Below, piece by piece: positions 24,801 to 34,429 of a stretch of 64,000 nt of DNA. The DNA is from Owenia fusiformis (lineage: Eukaryota > Annelida > Polychaeta > Sabellida > Oweniidae): assembly GCA_903813345.2 (NCBI GenBank), contig CAIIXF020000001.1, positions 10,267,598 through 10,331,597 of the forward strand. Direction: 5' to 3'. The first letter of the stretch is position 1; each line of letters opens with the position of its first letter. A program made the position numbers and the translations under genes. The notes beneath the pieces are model-generated. The model was not told the DNA's origin. It did no database searches and saw only the letters and a list, made by a program, of their open reading frames with translations.

Positions 24801-27800
24801 GTTTCAAACTAACTTCTACACAATCTTTTTATCATACCACTGGTGAAATATTGGTGTCATGTTGGATTTTTAAATTTTTAGCCCTCATAAAGGATACCAA
24901 ATTTTACATGTGATTAACTTTTGGGGGATATCTTGTTTGCTGGCGGTCATTTTGGAACTTTTTTTTGATAAAACTTGTCATCCCGATTCCAAGAAAACCA
25001 CTCATTAGATTCTTTCTTCATTCTTCAAATCATTCATTCATTCTTCAAATTCTTTCACATGATAGAGAATTCCAAATTCTAGAATTGATTATTTTTGGAT
25101 GGCCTCATGTTTTGGTGGTATGATTTCATTCATCTCATGGGCCTTGTTAAATTTCACTTTTTAAACAATCTGTTTCATCAGCAAGGGTTGATGGGGGGGG
25201 GGGGGGTCATCACCATCATTTTCATGGTGGAAAGGGGAGGGGTGATCAAGCAGAGATCTAAATGCATGTAGAGTTTGGGATTTTTGAGATGACCCATTAT
25301 GTAGAAGATCAAGACCTTAATAGATTCCCATTATACTTCGTCAGCATCATGGGAAGGGATCTTTTAATCAGATCATCTTCCGATCATGCGAGTTCAGAAT
25401 AATTTTCCTTCCCCCTGCAGCAATCATATAGAATTATCCCCAATGTACCCTATCACATGGCAAAATTGCAGAACTTGTATATACTTAAATATTCAGCATG
25501 CTTGCATTGAATGGGCCTTCTGCAAACCCCTATTGGCACTTGCACAGTTTCTATTACACCTCTGTCTTGCATCAAGTCTCTTTCAAGTCTGCCCTATTAT
25601 AGATTTCCCCCTTATGTAGAAGGTGTGTATCTAAGTAGTGGGGGGAGGGGCAACATGGGCTTGATACAAGACTTATGAAGAGATAACTATAAGTGTTCTT
25701 TTTATCTTAGAACTTTCCCATTTAATTGATTGATGCAAGGGGGAAGTTATTCTTGATGTTATTGAGATTGGCTTTTAACATAATGTCATGAATCTTTGCT
25801 TGTAGTTTCAGTCTCACCAGAATGCTTGTATTTAGCACTAATCAATCTAATGTATAATCTTCCATGTATAATTTCAGTCATTTAGAGAAAGAAGGGCTCA
25901 GTTTAAACACCTCTCATCAGTCTTTCCCTCTTGTTCAGTTCCATGGCTTAAGGCCTCTTGTCATAAATTGGCAGGGCCTTGTGTTATTACTATGGGTCTT
26001 ATGTTCAACGGAGGCTACATTAATCATCTTATCATATATCCAAAAAAGCTAAGCACAAAGTTACATAATGCAAACATGAAGTCATATAGGTCCTAACCAA
26101 AAGTTACTCTGCTTTTGAGATGCAACAAGCTTATACATATACAGATACCTCTTGTGTTACACTATAGGCCTTGTGTGATACTTGTATGCCTTGTGTCATA
26201 ACTAAAGGCCTTATAAGTGTATTCAGGCACATATTGACCCTAGGAACATGTTCCAAGCACCAGGCAAATGTAATCTGTAAAAAAGACAATGTTAAAACAT
26301 TTGAAAATGAATTTGTATGTATGCACATCAACCTACCACATCTAGTTCTCATCTTTCTTTTGCATCTTCCTACTCCTTTATATGTCACAAACAACAAACA
26401 AGTGGTGACATATTGTTACAGCAACTGTTGTTGTGTGACCAGCATTCAGTATCTGCAACATATTGTTACACTTCTATAACCATTTGCTATAACATACCAG
26501 GTTATGACATTTTTTCATGTTAATATGTTGTTATGTTCATTTTGTGGTGTTTTTGTTTTTTTATTTTATTTAAATACTATTGTTCAATTTTCCTTTGTAG
26601 CACCCTTTCCGAATGGACATTTGATTTTGCACAGTTGCATCATGTATATTTTTATTTTAAAAATCTAAAATACTAAAGTGGATATTTTCTAGATTCGCCG
26701 GTCGGTTCGCCATAGATTTCAAAGTAGCCCGCAGATGGCGTTGTTCTATGACATTATCACTACTATAACATCATTCATGGCCCTGGCGTATATAGGGATG
26801 CCATTTGTAGTATTGGAGTTTATGGGAAGCTTATATGTGTACAGGTATTGTTTGTATGAACTACTATTACCTACACTACACAGGGTCTCGCTAGCTAATT
26901 AAAGGGTTGTGTCTTGTTTAGATTATTTACAGTATCAATGTTTATATTTACTACCTTGTTTCAATCACATTATTGCACCAAAATGGCAGTATATACAATT
27001 TATGCCTTGTTTTGTTCAGTTCATAACAAGCAGATCACATCGTCAGTCACATTTGATCTACAGCAACCATACAGCGGCTGTGACTTCCTAAAATCGAGCG
27101 AAATATGCAACATAAAATATATAGGGATTCAATACAATGTAGATTTTCTATATCGATTTTGTGAAGCTAGCCGCAGTACACCCACTGTTGAGCTAATTTG
27201 ACTGAGGCTTTTACTCTTGTTTTGGATGACATCTAAACCCTTGGATGACTTCTAAACTCTAAGTTCAATTGACTTAATTTTGATTTCCACTCCATTGGTG
27301 CGATAATTTGCTGTCTGTTTATGCTCAGCTTAAACGGGTATTTTGTAAAAACTTAGACAGAACAAGGTAGTTTTTCATTTAGTTTTTTTTGTATCCTAAT
27401 CCATGCTTTTTCTGTTCATTTTGTGGGGGTAATAAACCATTTTTGACCTATCACCTATCCAAGTGTTGACTGATGAAATTATATCTGAATACTGTAAAAC
27501 GAGACCAAACATGAGGTTTTCAGGGGGGGGGGTATCATTAACTGATTATTAATCCAATCACTAATATTTGAATTCCTTTATTCCTTTAACTTTTCATTTC
27601 ATTTCGTTTAGTTTTTTTGTTTCCTTATCCATGCTTTTTCTGTTCAGTTTTTGGGGGTAATAAACCATACTTAACCTATCCAGAAATTGGCTGTTGAAAT
27701 AATATTTCATAACTGTAAACCGAGACCAAAGTTGAGATTTTCAGAGAGAAATCATTTTACCTGTCAATATTTATAAATTTTTAATATAACTTTTAACTTT

Positions 27801-30800
27801 ATATAACTTTTATCGCTTGTCCAAATTAGTCCATATTTTGAATGATTTTGCTTTATGGCTGCCATGTGCATAGTCACTTTTATATTGAAGTTTTTTTCAA
27901 AAATGTTTTAAAATTCAAATTAGCCTCCATTTTATATTGAAATGTATGATGTTTTTAATTTAAAGGTCGCATCCAAAGTTTGAAAATATGTTTTCACAAT
28001 TCATTTATTTACTATTGTTCTTGACTTTAAAAGTTATTTGTGAGATATTTGAAAAAATTGTTTTTAAGATAAAGTTGTCAGATTTTTATTTCTCAAATAT
28101 TCATATTTCCCGCCCTTTTTCAAATAATCTTTTTTAGTCGTCAAATATTCTACTCTACAGTGCAAAATACATTATCTTTTTAACACCATTGTGAAAATTG
28201 AACAAAGGACGTACTATTTCAATAATAAAATGTCATATTATATGTGCCACTTAGATGTTTTAGCATTCTGCATTCTGAGTGACATAATGATGATTTTCTA
28301 ACGAGGTTGAAAGAAGAATAGATACATCTTGAACCACTTTCATGCATGGATGAGTTAATTTCTCGCTTATTTATGAACCAATTTTCTTTTTTTCCATTTT
28401 TTAGACCAAAACATGTGATGACAAATGCTTAGTCTTGGTATGGATTATAGCTTATTGATGAGTGACCTCTAAAATTTTATTTTAAAAAAGCTCATTTTCG
28501 AGCAAAAAGTCCTTCAAAAACCACTTTTTCCTAAAAAGAATTTGAAACATTGGATAAGACTTCAATGTAAGCCAGAGTGGTTTAAACTTTACATGGGGCC
28601 TTTAAATATTATTCCATAGATTAATACATTTGAGGCAATTTTGAATTGTGGTACGTGCCACCCACTTTCATGTAGCACCACTCACGTGTGATGTAACACC
28701 GCTCATTTTAATCTACAGCGGTACTAACATGGACATGGGGGTAAAAGGCCTGGGTTTATTAAAGATTGGAACAGTGTTTATGTTCCAATGCAATGATGAA
28801 AGTATGTTAGGGACATATCTGTCTGCCTATCCATTCATTTCATCCATATTTCTGGTAGAGAAAGAATTATCTGCAAAACACACATTTTTACCACCACTTT
28901 AATAAGCATGCTAAAAGGGATGCTTTTTCTATTTTATTAAGTCACTACCAAGAAGGGTGACAATATAGCTACAGACTGGCATTCAGAGTCGAGCATCTGT
29001 AACTTTCCACTTCTTGCAATTATCTGGAATATCTCAAAAGATGTTCAGATTGCCTTGAAATTTTAATACTACCAGTTCTCATTTTTTATGCAAAATATTC
29101 TAAACCTAAATTTTAGGCAATACAGGTTATCAGTCCTCAGATTTTGGGCAATACAGGTTACCAGTCCTCAGATTTTAGGCAATACAGGTTACCAGTCCTC
29201 AGATTTTAGACAATACAGGTAACCAGTCCTCAGATTTTAGGCAATACAGGTTACCAGTCCTCAGATTTTAGACAATACAGGTTACCAGTCCTCAGATTTT
29301 AGGCAATACAGGTTATCAGTCCTCAGATTTTAGGCAATACAGGTTACCAGTCCTCAGATTTTGGGCAATACAGGTTACCAGTCCTTAGATTTTAGGCAAT
29401 ACAGGTTATCAGTCCTCAGGTTTTAAGCAATACAGGTTATCAGTCCTCAGAGTTTAGGCAATACAGGTTACCAGTCCTCAGATTTTAGACAATACAGGTT
29501 ACCAGTCCTCAGATTTTAGGCAATACAGATTACCAGTCCTCAGATTTTAGGCAATACAGATTATCAGTCCTCAGATTTTAGGCAATACAGGTTACCAGTC
29601 CTCAGATTTTAGGCAATTTAAGTTACCAGTCCTCAGATTTTAGGCTGCTTTGAAACACCTATAGACATTTAATGAGTACCCGGAGTAACTGTTTTCTAGT
29701 TTCAGCATATTAAACAGAAAACAGTGGTTTAATCTTGTGCTTGTCTCTTTATGTTTGATTCAGACTGGTTAAAATAAGGTTCACATATTGTATCAAGCTC
29801 ATATAAGAATCCATATTTGTTCATCATCTCACTGCCTTGAATCTGTTGAAGTGGGTATGCATTTGCAGAAACTGTTTTTTTTAATATCTTTTCCATATTT
29901 CCTGGTGATTTTCAGTATGCTTTTTATATTATTCACTTTTATTCAGTCATTTTTTTGCTCTTTCCACGTGCTTTGCAATGTAACATCTTATCCCCTCCGT
30001 ATTTTCAACTGTATTTAGCTATTCCTAGACTCCATTGTGAGTGATATTTAAGTTGATTGTTTCTCAAAATATCTCATAATGATATAATTATCTTTTATTT
30101 ACATCTGCTATATAAATGTCTTTGTAAAGTACACATTCTATACATAAATGTGTGCTTTAAGTTATTTCTCTGCCTTGGTTTTGATTCTTTACCTTACATT
30201 CACTTTTTTCAATTTTTTCTTTCTCTTTATTTAATGATTCTTTTCTTATTATTAACTTATGGTTTCAATGCCTGCATGCCAAGGTTTTTGCATATTTTTT
30301 TTGCATGAATCTCAAGCTACTTCATTATATATTTGTCACTCAGAGTATCCATCCTTTGTACTCCTCAAAATAAGGGCTTTTGGAGGATTTTCTACTCACC
30401 TATCATCACTTATATATTACATAAAATCTTGGGCATTTTTGATTATGAAAAGATGAGGTACCGTGCGTCAGGTGCTTGTTAGATGTTCATCAAGGGAAAT
30501 TTGTGAATGTTTTTCAATTTGCTTCCCATCCCTCCCCCCATCCCCATCTGGCTCTGTCCTGGAGATAACATGCATGGACTTGTTAGAAAAAGCCTTCTAA
30601 TAAACTTCAGGTTTCAGACAAACACCTTGACCCAAGTTTCTTCAATATAAGTGATATCTCTAGTATTAAATCAAGCGTGTGCAGCACTTATTTGAGATTT
30701 TGAAAATAGGCTTGTTTCACTTGAAAACCTATTGAAACCACTGAAAAATGACTAAGACTGGTATTTCTGGCATTGTGTCACTTGCATCAGTTAGAGGAAA

Positions 30801-33483
30801 TATAATACTAGAGAAGAGGAAATAATACTAGAGAAGAACACTGGTGAAGGAACATGGGGATGAGTTCTGGAATGATGTATCGGAGGATTATTTGGAAAAA
30901 GAAGTTGCATGACATGATAGGCTTGCCATGTTGTGTAGCTTTTGCTGTAAAAATGTCTGTATGTGCTGGCAAAATGCCTGTATACAGTGTGCATACAGAA
31001 ACGCAAAAAAAAAAAAAAAATCGTAAAACCACAAAATCAATGATGACTGCATCGATTTGAATGTACCATGAAGCCATGTTTCTCTTCTTTTTAAAGATAT
31101 GTCATTCAGTCACATAAGGTCATGGTTGGCTGAATAATCATACATTTCGTTCAATGGGCCAAAGTTGGTGAATGTACCAAGTTTTAGACATTGCAAAGGT
31201 CACGGGGCCAGTGCTATTGGAAGAAGGTGTGGCATCAACAGTTAAGTGTTCATAATCATACTCTTGCATTACATTTCATATCCCTCCATATGGCCACCAT
31301 TTTTTGCACACATAGATGGACTCATCTCTCCATGTCATGCATGGCTCTTTGAGTCTTCTATGGGAACAGCAATCCATTGGTGATTTCTTTTCGAAGTGTT
31401 GCAATATCTGGTAGAGGAGTGATGATTATTTTGCTCTTGAGATAGCTCCAAAGGAAAAAGTTAGAACAATTCAGGCCAGGAGATCTTCCAATAGCACCAG
31501 GCAGAAGCACTGACTTTTGCGATGTCTAAAACTTAGCTGACTTAGGCCCACTGTGCAAAAGGAATGATTATTCATCCAACCATTACCACAGGTACATGAA
31601 TGAAATATCATCGAAAATAGGAAAAACTTGGCTTAACGGTACATTGAATGAAATGCAGTCATTTCTGGTTTCTTGGTTTTACGATTTATTTTGCTATTTT
31701 TTATGAGCACTGTATATGTGCGTTTTCCTGCTCCATGCTTGAGTATACAGTATTATATAGCTACATGTATGAGTATACAGTACTGTACTGCTGCATGTTT
31801 GAGTATATAATAATATATAATATATAGCTACATGTTAAAGTATACAGTGCTATACTGCTACTACTAATAAATTGTTGATTATTTATGTTAACTGCTCTTC
31901 TTTTTCTTTTTCAATAATAAGCATGTTTACATTTTGATAAAGATTAAAACTTAAATATTTAATTTATTATTATTGGCTAAAATCATTTTAGAAATATATG
32001 ATCATTATATAATACAAAAGTCTTGGAATTAAAATTTTTAGATGATGATCGAGTTTGATTAAAATGATTATTTTTATTCAGAAATAACTTAAAAACTTTA
32101 TTAAACATGTATAGCTTACCCTTGAATAAGATGATATAAGATGATCATGATCATCGTTGTATTACTCTTTTTAAAGATTAACTTCAACTAACCTTGGATC
32201 AAACATACCTCCCCCATTTCTTGACTTACAGGGAAGCAGATTGTGAGTGGAAAGTTGAGACAATGATTCAGGCCCGTAACCAGCTTTTGCCAAGGGCAAA
32301 AAAATTCCAGGGGGTTCAGATTTGAGCATTTTGGCCCAAAATCACTTGAAAGTGAAAGAATTTTTGACCAGGGGTCAAGGGGTGTGACCTGGTGATTTGA
32401 TGAAAACTAATTCGATGAATGCCATCGATAACGTTGAAATAACTGAAAATGGTTTCAAGAATTAAATACAAGTAAGCGCAATAGTAAAAAGAAAATGAAA
32501 AAATGATTTGAATCGCTATAATACAAATAAAAAATAAAGCCTTCTTTTCCTTGCCGAAACCCGAGATTGAACCAGGGACCTTTAGATTCCTGGCATATCA
32601 AGGATAGCAGCCGCTTCAGTCTAACGCTCTCCCAACTGAGCTATTTCGGCGGTGGCTTGTCATTACACATTTATAGCCTTAATTGTAGTAGCATACAATT
32701 GATATGTATAAATGATTAATGTCAATTTTAAGTGATCGTGTTGACATTAATCACTAGTGTTTTAACATAAGGTTTACATCAATTGGATTATGTGTTGATC
32801 GAACCTGAAAACAATTAGCTATTCAAAAATCCATGCACAGTGCATTGATATATGGAAAAATACATTCATATTTTATACGCATAACGTTTCTATATTTTTT
32901 GATTTACTTGTGATTTTGCAAATAAAATTGGTGATTTTCTATCTTTATGGTTCTCTGACATGTTTTTTCAAAAAATAACATGGTTGATTCTTTGAATGAA
33001 ACTCTCTAAATCGCAAGAGGCCACAGGTTAAAGTACGTTGAAGGTTTTAGAGGGAAGAAAGTGTCGAGATGCAAGGCTAGATGAAGTTCTTAACACATAG
33101 TTGAACAACTCTCACATAACCATTTAGACTTTACATTTTCACCCTAGAAATGTTGAGCATTTATAAAAATAAATAAAAAGAGCAAATTAATATTGGATTT
33201 TATATAATAAAAGAAGTTGAATTTACTTATCTATCAAACATTATAATCAATCTGTGTAATAGTTCAGAAAGGAATGGTTTTATATGGGTGTTGTTCACGT
33301 TGACAGAATGTTGCATGTTACTTGATATCAAACTTGATGTCATTTCTTTCATGTTTCAGGTCATTGTACTTCTACATGCACATTGGCAGTCTGCTCGTCC
33401 TGTTAATCTTACCAGCCAAGCCTGCCTCCAGACCACCAAAAGATGGTGCCACTGTAGCAGAACCCGAGAAAAAGACCTCATGA
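9748..33483 (+). CDS. MBOAT1/2-like lysophospholipid acyltransferase B, complete (11 exons plus one alternative)
   Basis: Multipass ER-membrane O-acyltransferase expected to re-acylate lysophosphatidyl-ethanolamine, -serine or -choline in the Lands cycle. Exons: 9748-9822, 15707-15852, 16746-16916, 17234-17341, 18496-18634, 18949-19075, 19451-19549, 20086-20189, 21580-21777, then 23280-23431 or 26693-26844, then 33360-33483. The mRNA encodes 480 residues; human MBOAT1 and MBOAT2 are about 495 and 520. All junctions are GT-AG and phases agree. The MBOAT active-site residues are present: Asn336 in LDNWNI and His367 in FWHGFYPGYY. Residues 132-142 (PLMIQTQKLTV) are the MBOAT1/2 signature loop. 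The C-terminus is short and charged. AATAAA occurs at 33833 and 35196. Substrate preference and MBOAT1-versus-2 identity are not decided. Confidence 0.95.
10018..10292. repeat. Degenerate MITE-like repeat (CATAGCCAGG ... CTACGCCTATG ends)
   Basis: G-rich block starting GGGGCATAGCCAGGTATTAC and ending in the rough complement CACTACGCCTATGG. Resembles the better preserved element at 16063-16266. Confidence 0.45.
10613..11032. repeat. ~420-bp near-perfect palindrome (foldback MITE)
   Basis: The left arm, read from about 10613, is repeated as its reverse complement ending near 11032; for example GTGCATGATGGGAAATTTTC against GAAAATTTCCCAACATGCAC, and TCTGTGCCTAGAAAAG against CTTTTCTAGGCACAGA. The arms meet near 10825. 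The 63-residue open frame inside it is a by-product. Confidence 0.85.
12345..12462 (+). pseudogene. Short coding-like fragment inside element I (unidentified)
   Basis: After a TTTTTTAG that could be an acceptor, one frame reads LGDSDLVETTSCSSG, then GIDFINATFDNSIIDGLSNS and TAG. The same frame stays open for about 50 further codons after the stop. Composition is protein-like, but I recognise no family. It may be a fragment captured or encoded by the element, or chance. Confidence 0.25.
12820..13725. repeat. Degenerate ~100-bp satellite rich in AGGTCA
   Basis: About nine irregular copies, spaced 83-128 bp, of a unit around GGTCAATATCTAGGTAGTTGG. It includes two perfect direct repeats AGGTCAAAGGTCA (13023-13035, 13337-13349), the DR1 form bound by RXR/PPAR/HNF4-type receptors. 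Small open frames here are not genes. Confidence 0.75.
14480..14580. repeat. 101-bp structure with perfect 24-bp inverted ends
   Basis: Positions 14480-14503 (ATGACCTGAATCGATTGCAA plus four) recur exactly as the reverse complement at 14557-14580, around 53 bp of unrelated sequence. Lies in the spacer of element I. Confidence 0.8.
15707..15852 (+). CDS. MBOAT B exon 2
   Basis: 146 nt, phase 0 to 2: VNFISCQLVSLLLAYVYRT, later TSPTIRHAISF and AYFCFGK. It follows a 5.9-kb first intron packed with repeats. Confidence 0.95.
16063..16266. mobile_element. ~205-bp MITE with AGGCCCGTAGCCAGG inverted ends
   Basis: Begins AGGCCCGTAGCCAGG and ends with its complement CCTGGCTACGGGCCT. GGACTA flanks both sides as a likely target-site duplication. 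G-run rich inside. Partial relatives at 10018-10292 and 32266-32390. Confidence 0.8.
16536..16710. mobile_element. 175-bp hAT-like MITE with intact target duplication
   Basis: Ends CAGGGCTTTCACTAG and CTAATGAAACCCCTG are imperfect inverted repeats. ATGTACCATATA is repeated exactly on both sides (16524-16535 and 16711-16722). CAGGG ends are usual for hAT elements, whose target duplication is normally 8 bp; the extra matching bases may be chance. It ends 35 bp before MBOAT B exon 3. Confidence 0.75.
16746..16916 (+). CDS. MBOAT B exon 3
   Basis: 171 nt, phase 2 to 2: IHLLLQAGICVGVMTYIK, then HLSIMHIYRVLFDYGNFTLD. Equivalent to exons 3 and 4 of A. A short hAT-like element ends 35 bp before it. 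Confidence 0.95.
17234..17341 (+). CDS. MBOAT B exon 4
   Basis: 108 nt, phase 2 to 2: PLMIQTQKLTVLAFELYDG followed by a charged stretch ending EKQVK. Confidence 0.94.
17699..18016. mobile_element. MITE with GATGCGAGTAG inverted ends, copy 1
   Basis: Begins GATGCGAGTAGAAATAATC and ends with CTACTCGCATC. A second copy in opposite orientation lies at 53585-54007. Shared internal words include TTCAAGTTTAAGGGAA, CCACTAGGTGG/CCACCAGGTGG and ATTACCCTTATGTATG-like sequence. Confidence 0.8.
18079..18330. repeat. Dispersed repeat containing TCCATCCATCAGTCTGTCC
   Basis: A pyrimidine-rich CCATCCATCAGTCTGTCCATCC block followed by TTCTTCAAATTTGGG-type text. It resembles the longer element at 36166-36790 in style. 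The two overlapping small open frames here are repeat-derived. Confidence 0.5.
18496..18634 (+). CDS. MBOAT B exon 5
   Basis: 139 nt, phase 2 to 0: LPSLLEVCGYLFNFHGILVG, then MVFFTDYMAFIDGSNYTN. GTAAGT donor. Confidence 0.95.
18720..18826 (+). repeat. GTGGTGACAT dispersed repeat (partial copy)
   Basis: Fragments GGTGACATATTGTTGTAG, GGCATCTGTAACA and GGTGGTGACATCATGCATG in the order of the fuller copies at 33690-33821 and 34884-35011. Confidence 0.65.
18949..19075 (+). CDS. MBOAT B exon 6
   Basis: 127 nt, phase 0 to 1: SESTPSPGSQVIKKLVTAII followed by a membrane segment. Corresponds to A exons 7 and 8. Confidence 0.93.
19451..19549 (+). CDS. MBOAT B exon 7
   Basis: 99 nt, phase 1 to 1: PEFQAKPLLSKLLYLYVCMA, then RTRYYFAWSL, matching RPKYYFAWTL of vertebrate MBOAT2. 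Confidence 0.95.
20086..20189 (+). CDS. MBOAT B exon 8
   Basis: 104 nt, phase 1 to 0: TEAINTNAGLGFNGYDEAGD, then KWNLATNANI, matching DAINNAAGFGFRGYDENG of MBOAT2. Confidence 0.95.
20258..20540 (+). repeat. GTGGTGACAT dispersed repeat with attached TTCAAATC-type tail
   Basis: TATGTCACCACCAAAAAGTGGTGACATATTG start, GGCATCTGTAACA middle, then two copies of a TTCAAAATCATCT...AAGTTCAAA block also found near 36570-36620. A separated piece GGTGGTGACATTTTGCATG follows at about 21500. Confidence 0.65.
21580..21777 (+). CDS. MBOAT B exon 9 (catalytic exon)
   Basis: 198 nt, phase 0 to 0. Carries both MBOAT active-site residues: Asn in LDNWNITTTQWL and His in SAFWHGFYPGYYFTF. Confidence 0.96.
22169..23206. 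mobile_element. ~1.04-kb non-autonomous element with CAGGGTGGGCCA inverted ends
   Basis: Starts CAGGGTGGGCCATTAAAT and ends with TGGCCCACCCTT, with TA on both sides, as in Tc1/mariner-type elements. The interior is AT-rich with no transposase frame that I can see. It lies in the intron between exon 9 and exon 10a of MBOAT B. A lone similar end occurs at 34349-34368. Confidence 0.65.
23280..23431 (+). CDS. MBOAT B exon 10a (alternative to 10b)
   Basis: 152 nt, phase 0 to 2, GTTATAG acceptor and GTATAT donor: IRRIVRPQFQTSESLKVVYD, then a hydrophobic stretch ending MNVYR. It aligns over its whole length with exon 10b (about 22 of 51 residues identical by hand count), so it is a duplicated exon. 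Confidence 0.9.
23432..26692 (+). other. Intron between alternative exons 10a and 10b
   Basis: 3.26 kb with no coding signal. It contains G-runs near 25190-25207 and a GTGGTGACAT repeat fragment around 26400-26525. Otherwise I see no structure I can name. Confidence 0.6.
26693..26844 (+). CDS. MBOAT B exon 10b (alternative to 10a)
   Basis: 152 nt, phase 0 to 2, TTTTCTAG acceptor and GTATTG donor: IRRSVRHRFQSSPQMALFYD, then IGMPFVVLEFMGSLYVYR. Closer than 10a to vertebrate MBOAT2 (VVPFVLL), so it is probably the ancestral form. Using both copies would break the reading frame. Confidence 0.9.
27376..27745 (+). repeat. Tandem duplication of a ~140-bp segment
   Basis: About 27376-27525 and 27603-27745 are similar in direct orientation: both contain CCATGCTTTTTCTGTTCA, GGGGGTAATAAACCAT and a CGAGACCAAA...GAGRTTTTCAG end. 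Confidence 0.7.
28935..29085 (+). repeat. Degenerate GTGACA-type dispersed repeat
   Basis: TAAGTCACTACCAAGAAGGGTGACAATAT, then GCATCTGTAACTTTCC and AATATCTCAAAAGATGTTCAG. Distant member of the GTGGTGACAT family. Confidence 0.45.
29110..29645 (+). repeat. 31-bp minisatellite, ~17 copies
   Basis: Unit ATTTTAGGCAATACAGGTTA followed by CCAGTCCTCAG, repeated head to tail with few changes (AGGC/AGAC/GGGC and TTACC/TTATC variants). In the last intron of MBOAT B. Confidence 0.95.
30981..31716 (-). pseudogene. Dead mariner/Tc1-like transposon
   Basis: Inverted ends TATACAGTGTGCATACAGAA and, reversed, TATACAGTGCTCATAAAAAA, bounded by TA. Minus-strand text at about 31362-31505 reads RSPGLNCSNFFLWSYLKSK and then DIATLRKEITNGLLF. 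This resembles the SPDLxPxDFFLWGYLKSK region near the third catalytic acid of mariner-type transposases, but the acid is replaced. Stops and frame breaks follow. Non-functional. Confidence 0.75.
32266..32390. repeat. Partial copy of the CCCGTAGCCAGG MITE
   Basis: GGCCCGTAACCAGCTTTTGCC, TTCCAGGGGGTTCAGATTTG, TTTTGGCCCAAAATCACTTG match the element at 16063-16266; the right end is missing. Confidence 0.6.
32552..32650 (-). tRNA. tRNA-Phe (GAA) with a 26-nt intron
   Basis: The cloverleaf is complete on the minus strand. A 7-bp acceptor stem GCCGAAA/TTTCGGC is perfect, the D arm is GCTCAGTTGGGAGAGC, the anticodon stem is TTAGA/TCTAA with loop CTGAAGA, the T arm is CCTGG TTCAATC TCGGG, and the discriminator is A. 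The anticodon loop is split after position 37 by 26 nt (32589-32614), the standard place for eukaryotic nuclear tRNA introns; the mature length is 73 nt. A run of T residues for RNA polymerase III termination follows about 20 nt downstream. The T stem has a G-U closing pair at 53-61, slightly weak, so a decaying copy is possible. It is antisense within MBOAT B's last intron. Confidence 0.85.
33360..33483 (+). CDS. MBOAT B exon 11 (stop codon)
   Basis: 124 nt, entered in phase 2: SLYFYMHIGSLLVLLILPAK, then a charged tail ending EKKTS and TGA. Matches YYCLHILGILVLLLLPVKK of MBOAT2. Confidence 0.93.
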
Positions 33484-33689
33484 TGATAGCCCCAATAGGG
33501 AAAAACATTCTAGGATATTATCAAATAATATGACCCTATTGAATTCTAATATTGTATTGCATTTCTAAAAAGAGATGTTTGAATGTTATGTTTAAATGGG
33601 TATGTGTTTACCTATAAAATGCCCACTTCGTTTCATACACAAAAATTACATGAGCCACATACTGTTTAAAATGTATCAATGTGCATTTT

Positions 33690-33821
33690 TATGTCACCAC
33701 CAAAAGTGATGACATACTGTATAGTTATGGTCTCCAATTTTTTTGTGACGGCATTTGGCATCTTTGCATTGGGCGTCTGTCACAAAGGGTAGGTGGTGAC
33801 ATTTTGCATGTTAATGCCTTG
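33690..33821 (+). repeat. GTGGTGACAT dispersed repeat, full copy
   Basis: Starts TATGTCACCACCAAAAGTGA, middle GGCATTTGGCATC and GCGTCTGTCACA, ends GGTGGTGACATTTTGCATGT and TAATGCCTTG. The ends make a short inverted repeat (CACCACC/GGTGGTG). Other copies or pieces are at 18720, 20258, 26400, 34884, and reversed at 39888, 42445 and 60990. The class is unknown. Confidence 0.8.
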
Positions 33822-33832
33822 TAGCATGCTCC

Positions 33833-33838
33833 AATAAA
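33833..33838 (+). promoter_or_regulatory. Candidate poly(A) signal for MBOAT B
   Basis: AATAAA about 350 nt after the stop codon, just after a repeat copy. A second AATAAA at 35196 could be used instead. Confidence 0.4.
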
Positions 33839-34429
33839 ATGTCGACTTTGAAGATTTGAACAGAAGATTTTCATGATCAGTTGGCTTGGTAGATCAGTTT
33901 GCACATGGGCTGTCAATTAGTTGAATTCTAGTTGAAAGCCCATGGTTTGCATAAGGCATTCGGAAGTAAAAAAGGAATGTACAATGATTATTTGTAAAAT
34001 ATGTTGATGTATGCAGAAAAATAGTCAGTTTGTTAGATTTAGCAAATAGCTAACCTTGTGCGTGTTATGTATCTTTACCAAACCTTATTACGGACTCCAT
34101 AATGATAAAAATGCGATATTTGACATTTTTAATTTCTTAAATATAAATAACTGTGATGTAAACTGGCCTTGGTTTAAGCTGCATACAAGAATTTTCTACT
34201 ATATCAGCAGAAAATCATGAGTTCTGGAATTAAATTCTTTGACAACTTGCCTGAGATGTAAAACTAGCCTAACAATTTTCAAAATGAAATAATTAATAAC
34301 CTCCTCTATTGAGCATGGGAGAAAGGATACTGAAGGCATAAGCAGTTTACAGGGTGGGCCCAATTAATGTACGATGGTAAATCATCAAAATTGTAACATG
34401 TATCAGTTATTTTGCCATTGACAATCCAA

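Noticed and set aside
26131-26479. Overlapping frames of 88 and 102 residues on both strands
   Set aside because: They mirror each other across strands, extend into a repeat copy and sit in an intron just upstream of exon 10b; no recognisable domain.
29110-29645. CRISPR-like array (regular 31-bp repeats)
   Set aside because: The whole unit repeats with no distinct spacers and the DNA is animal nuclear; it is a minisatellite.
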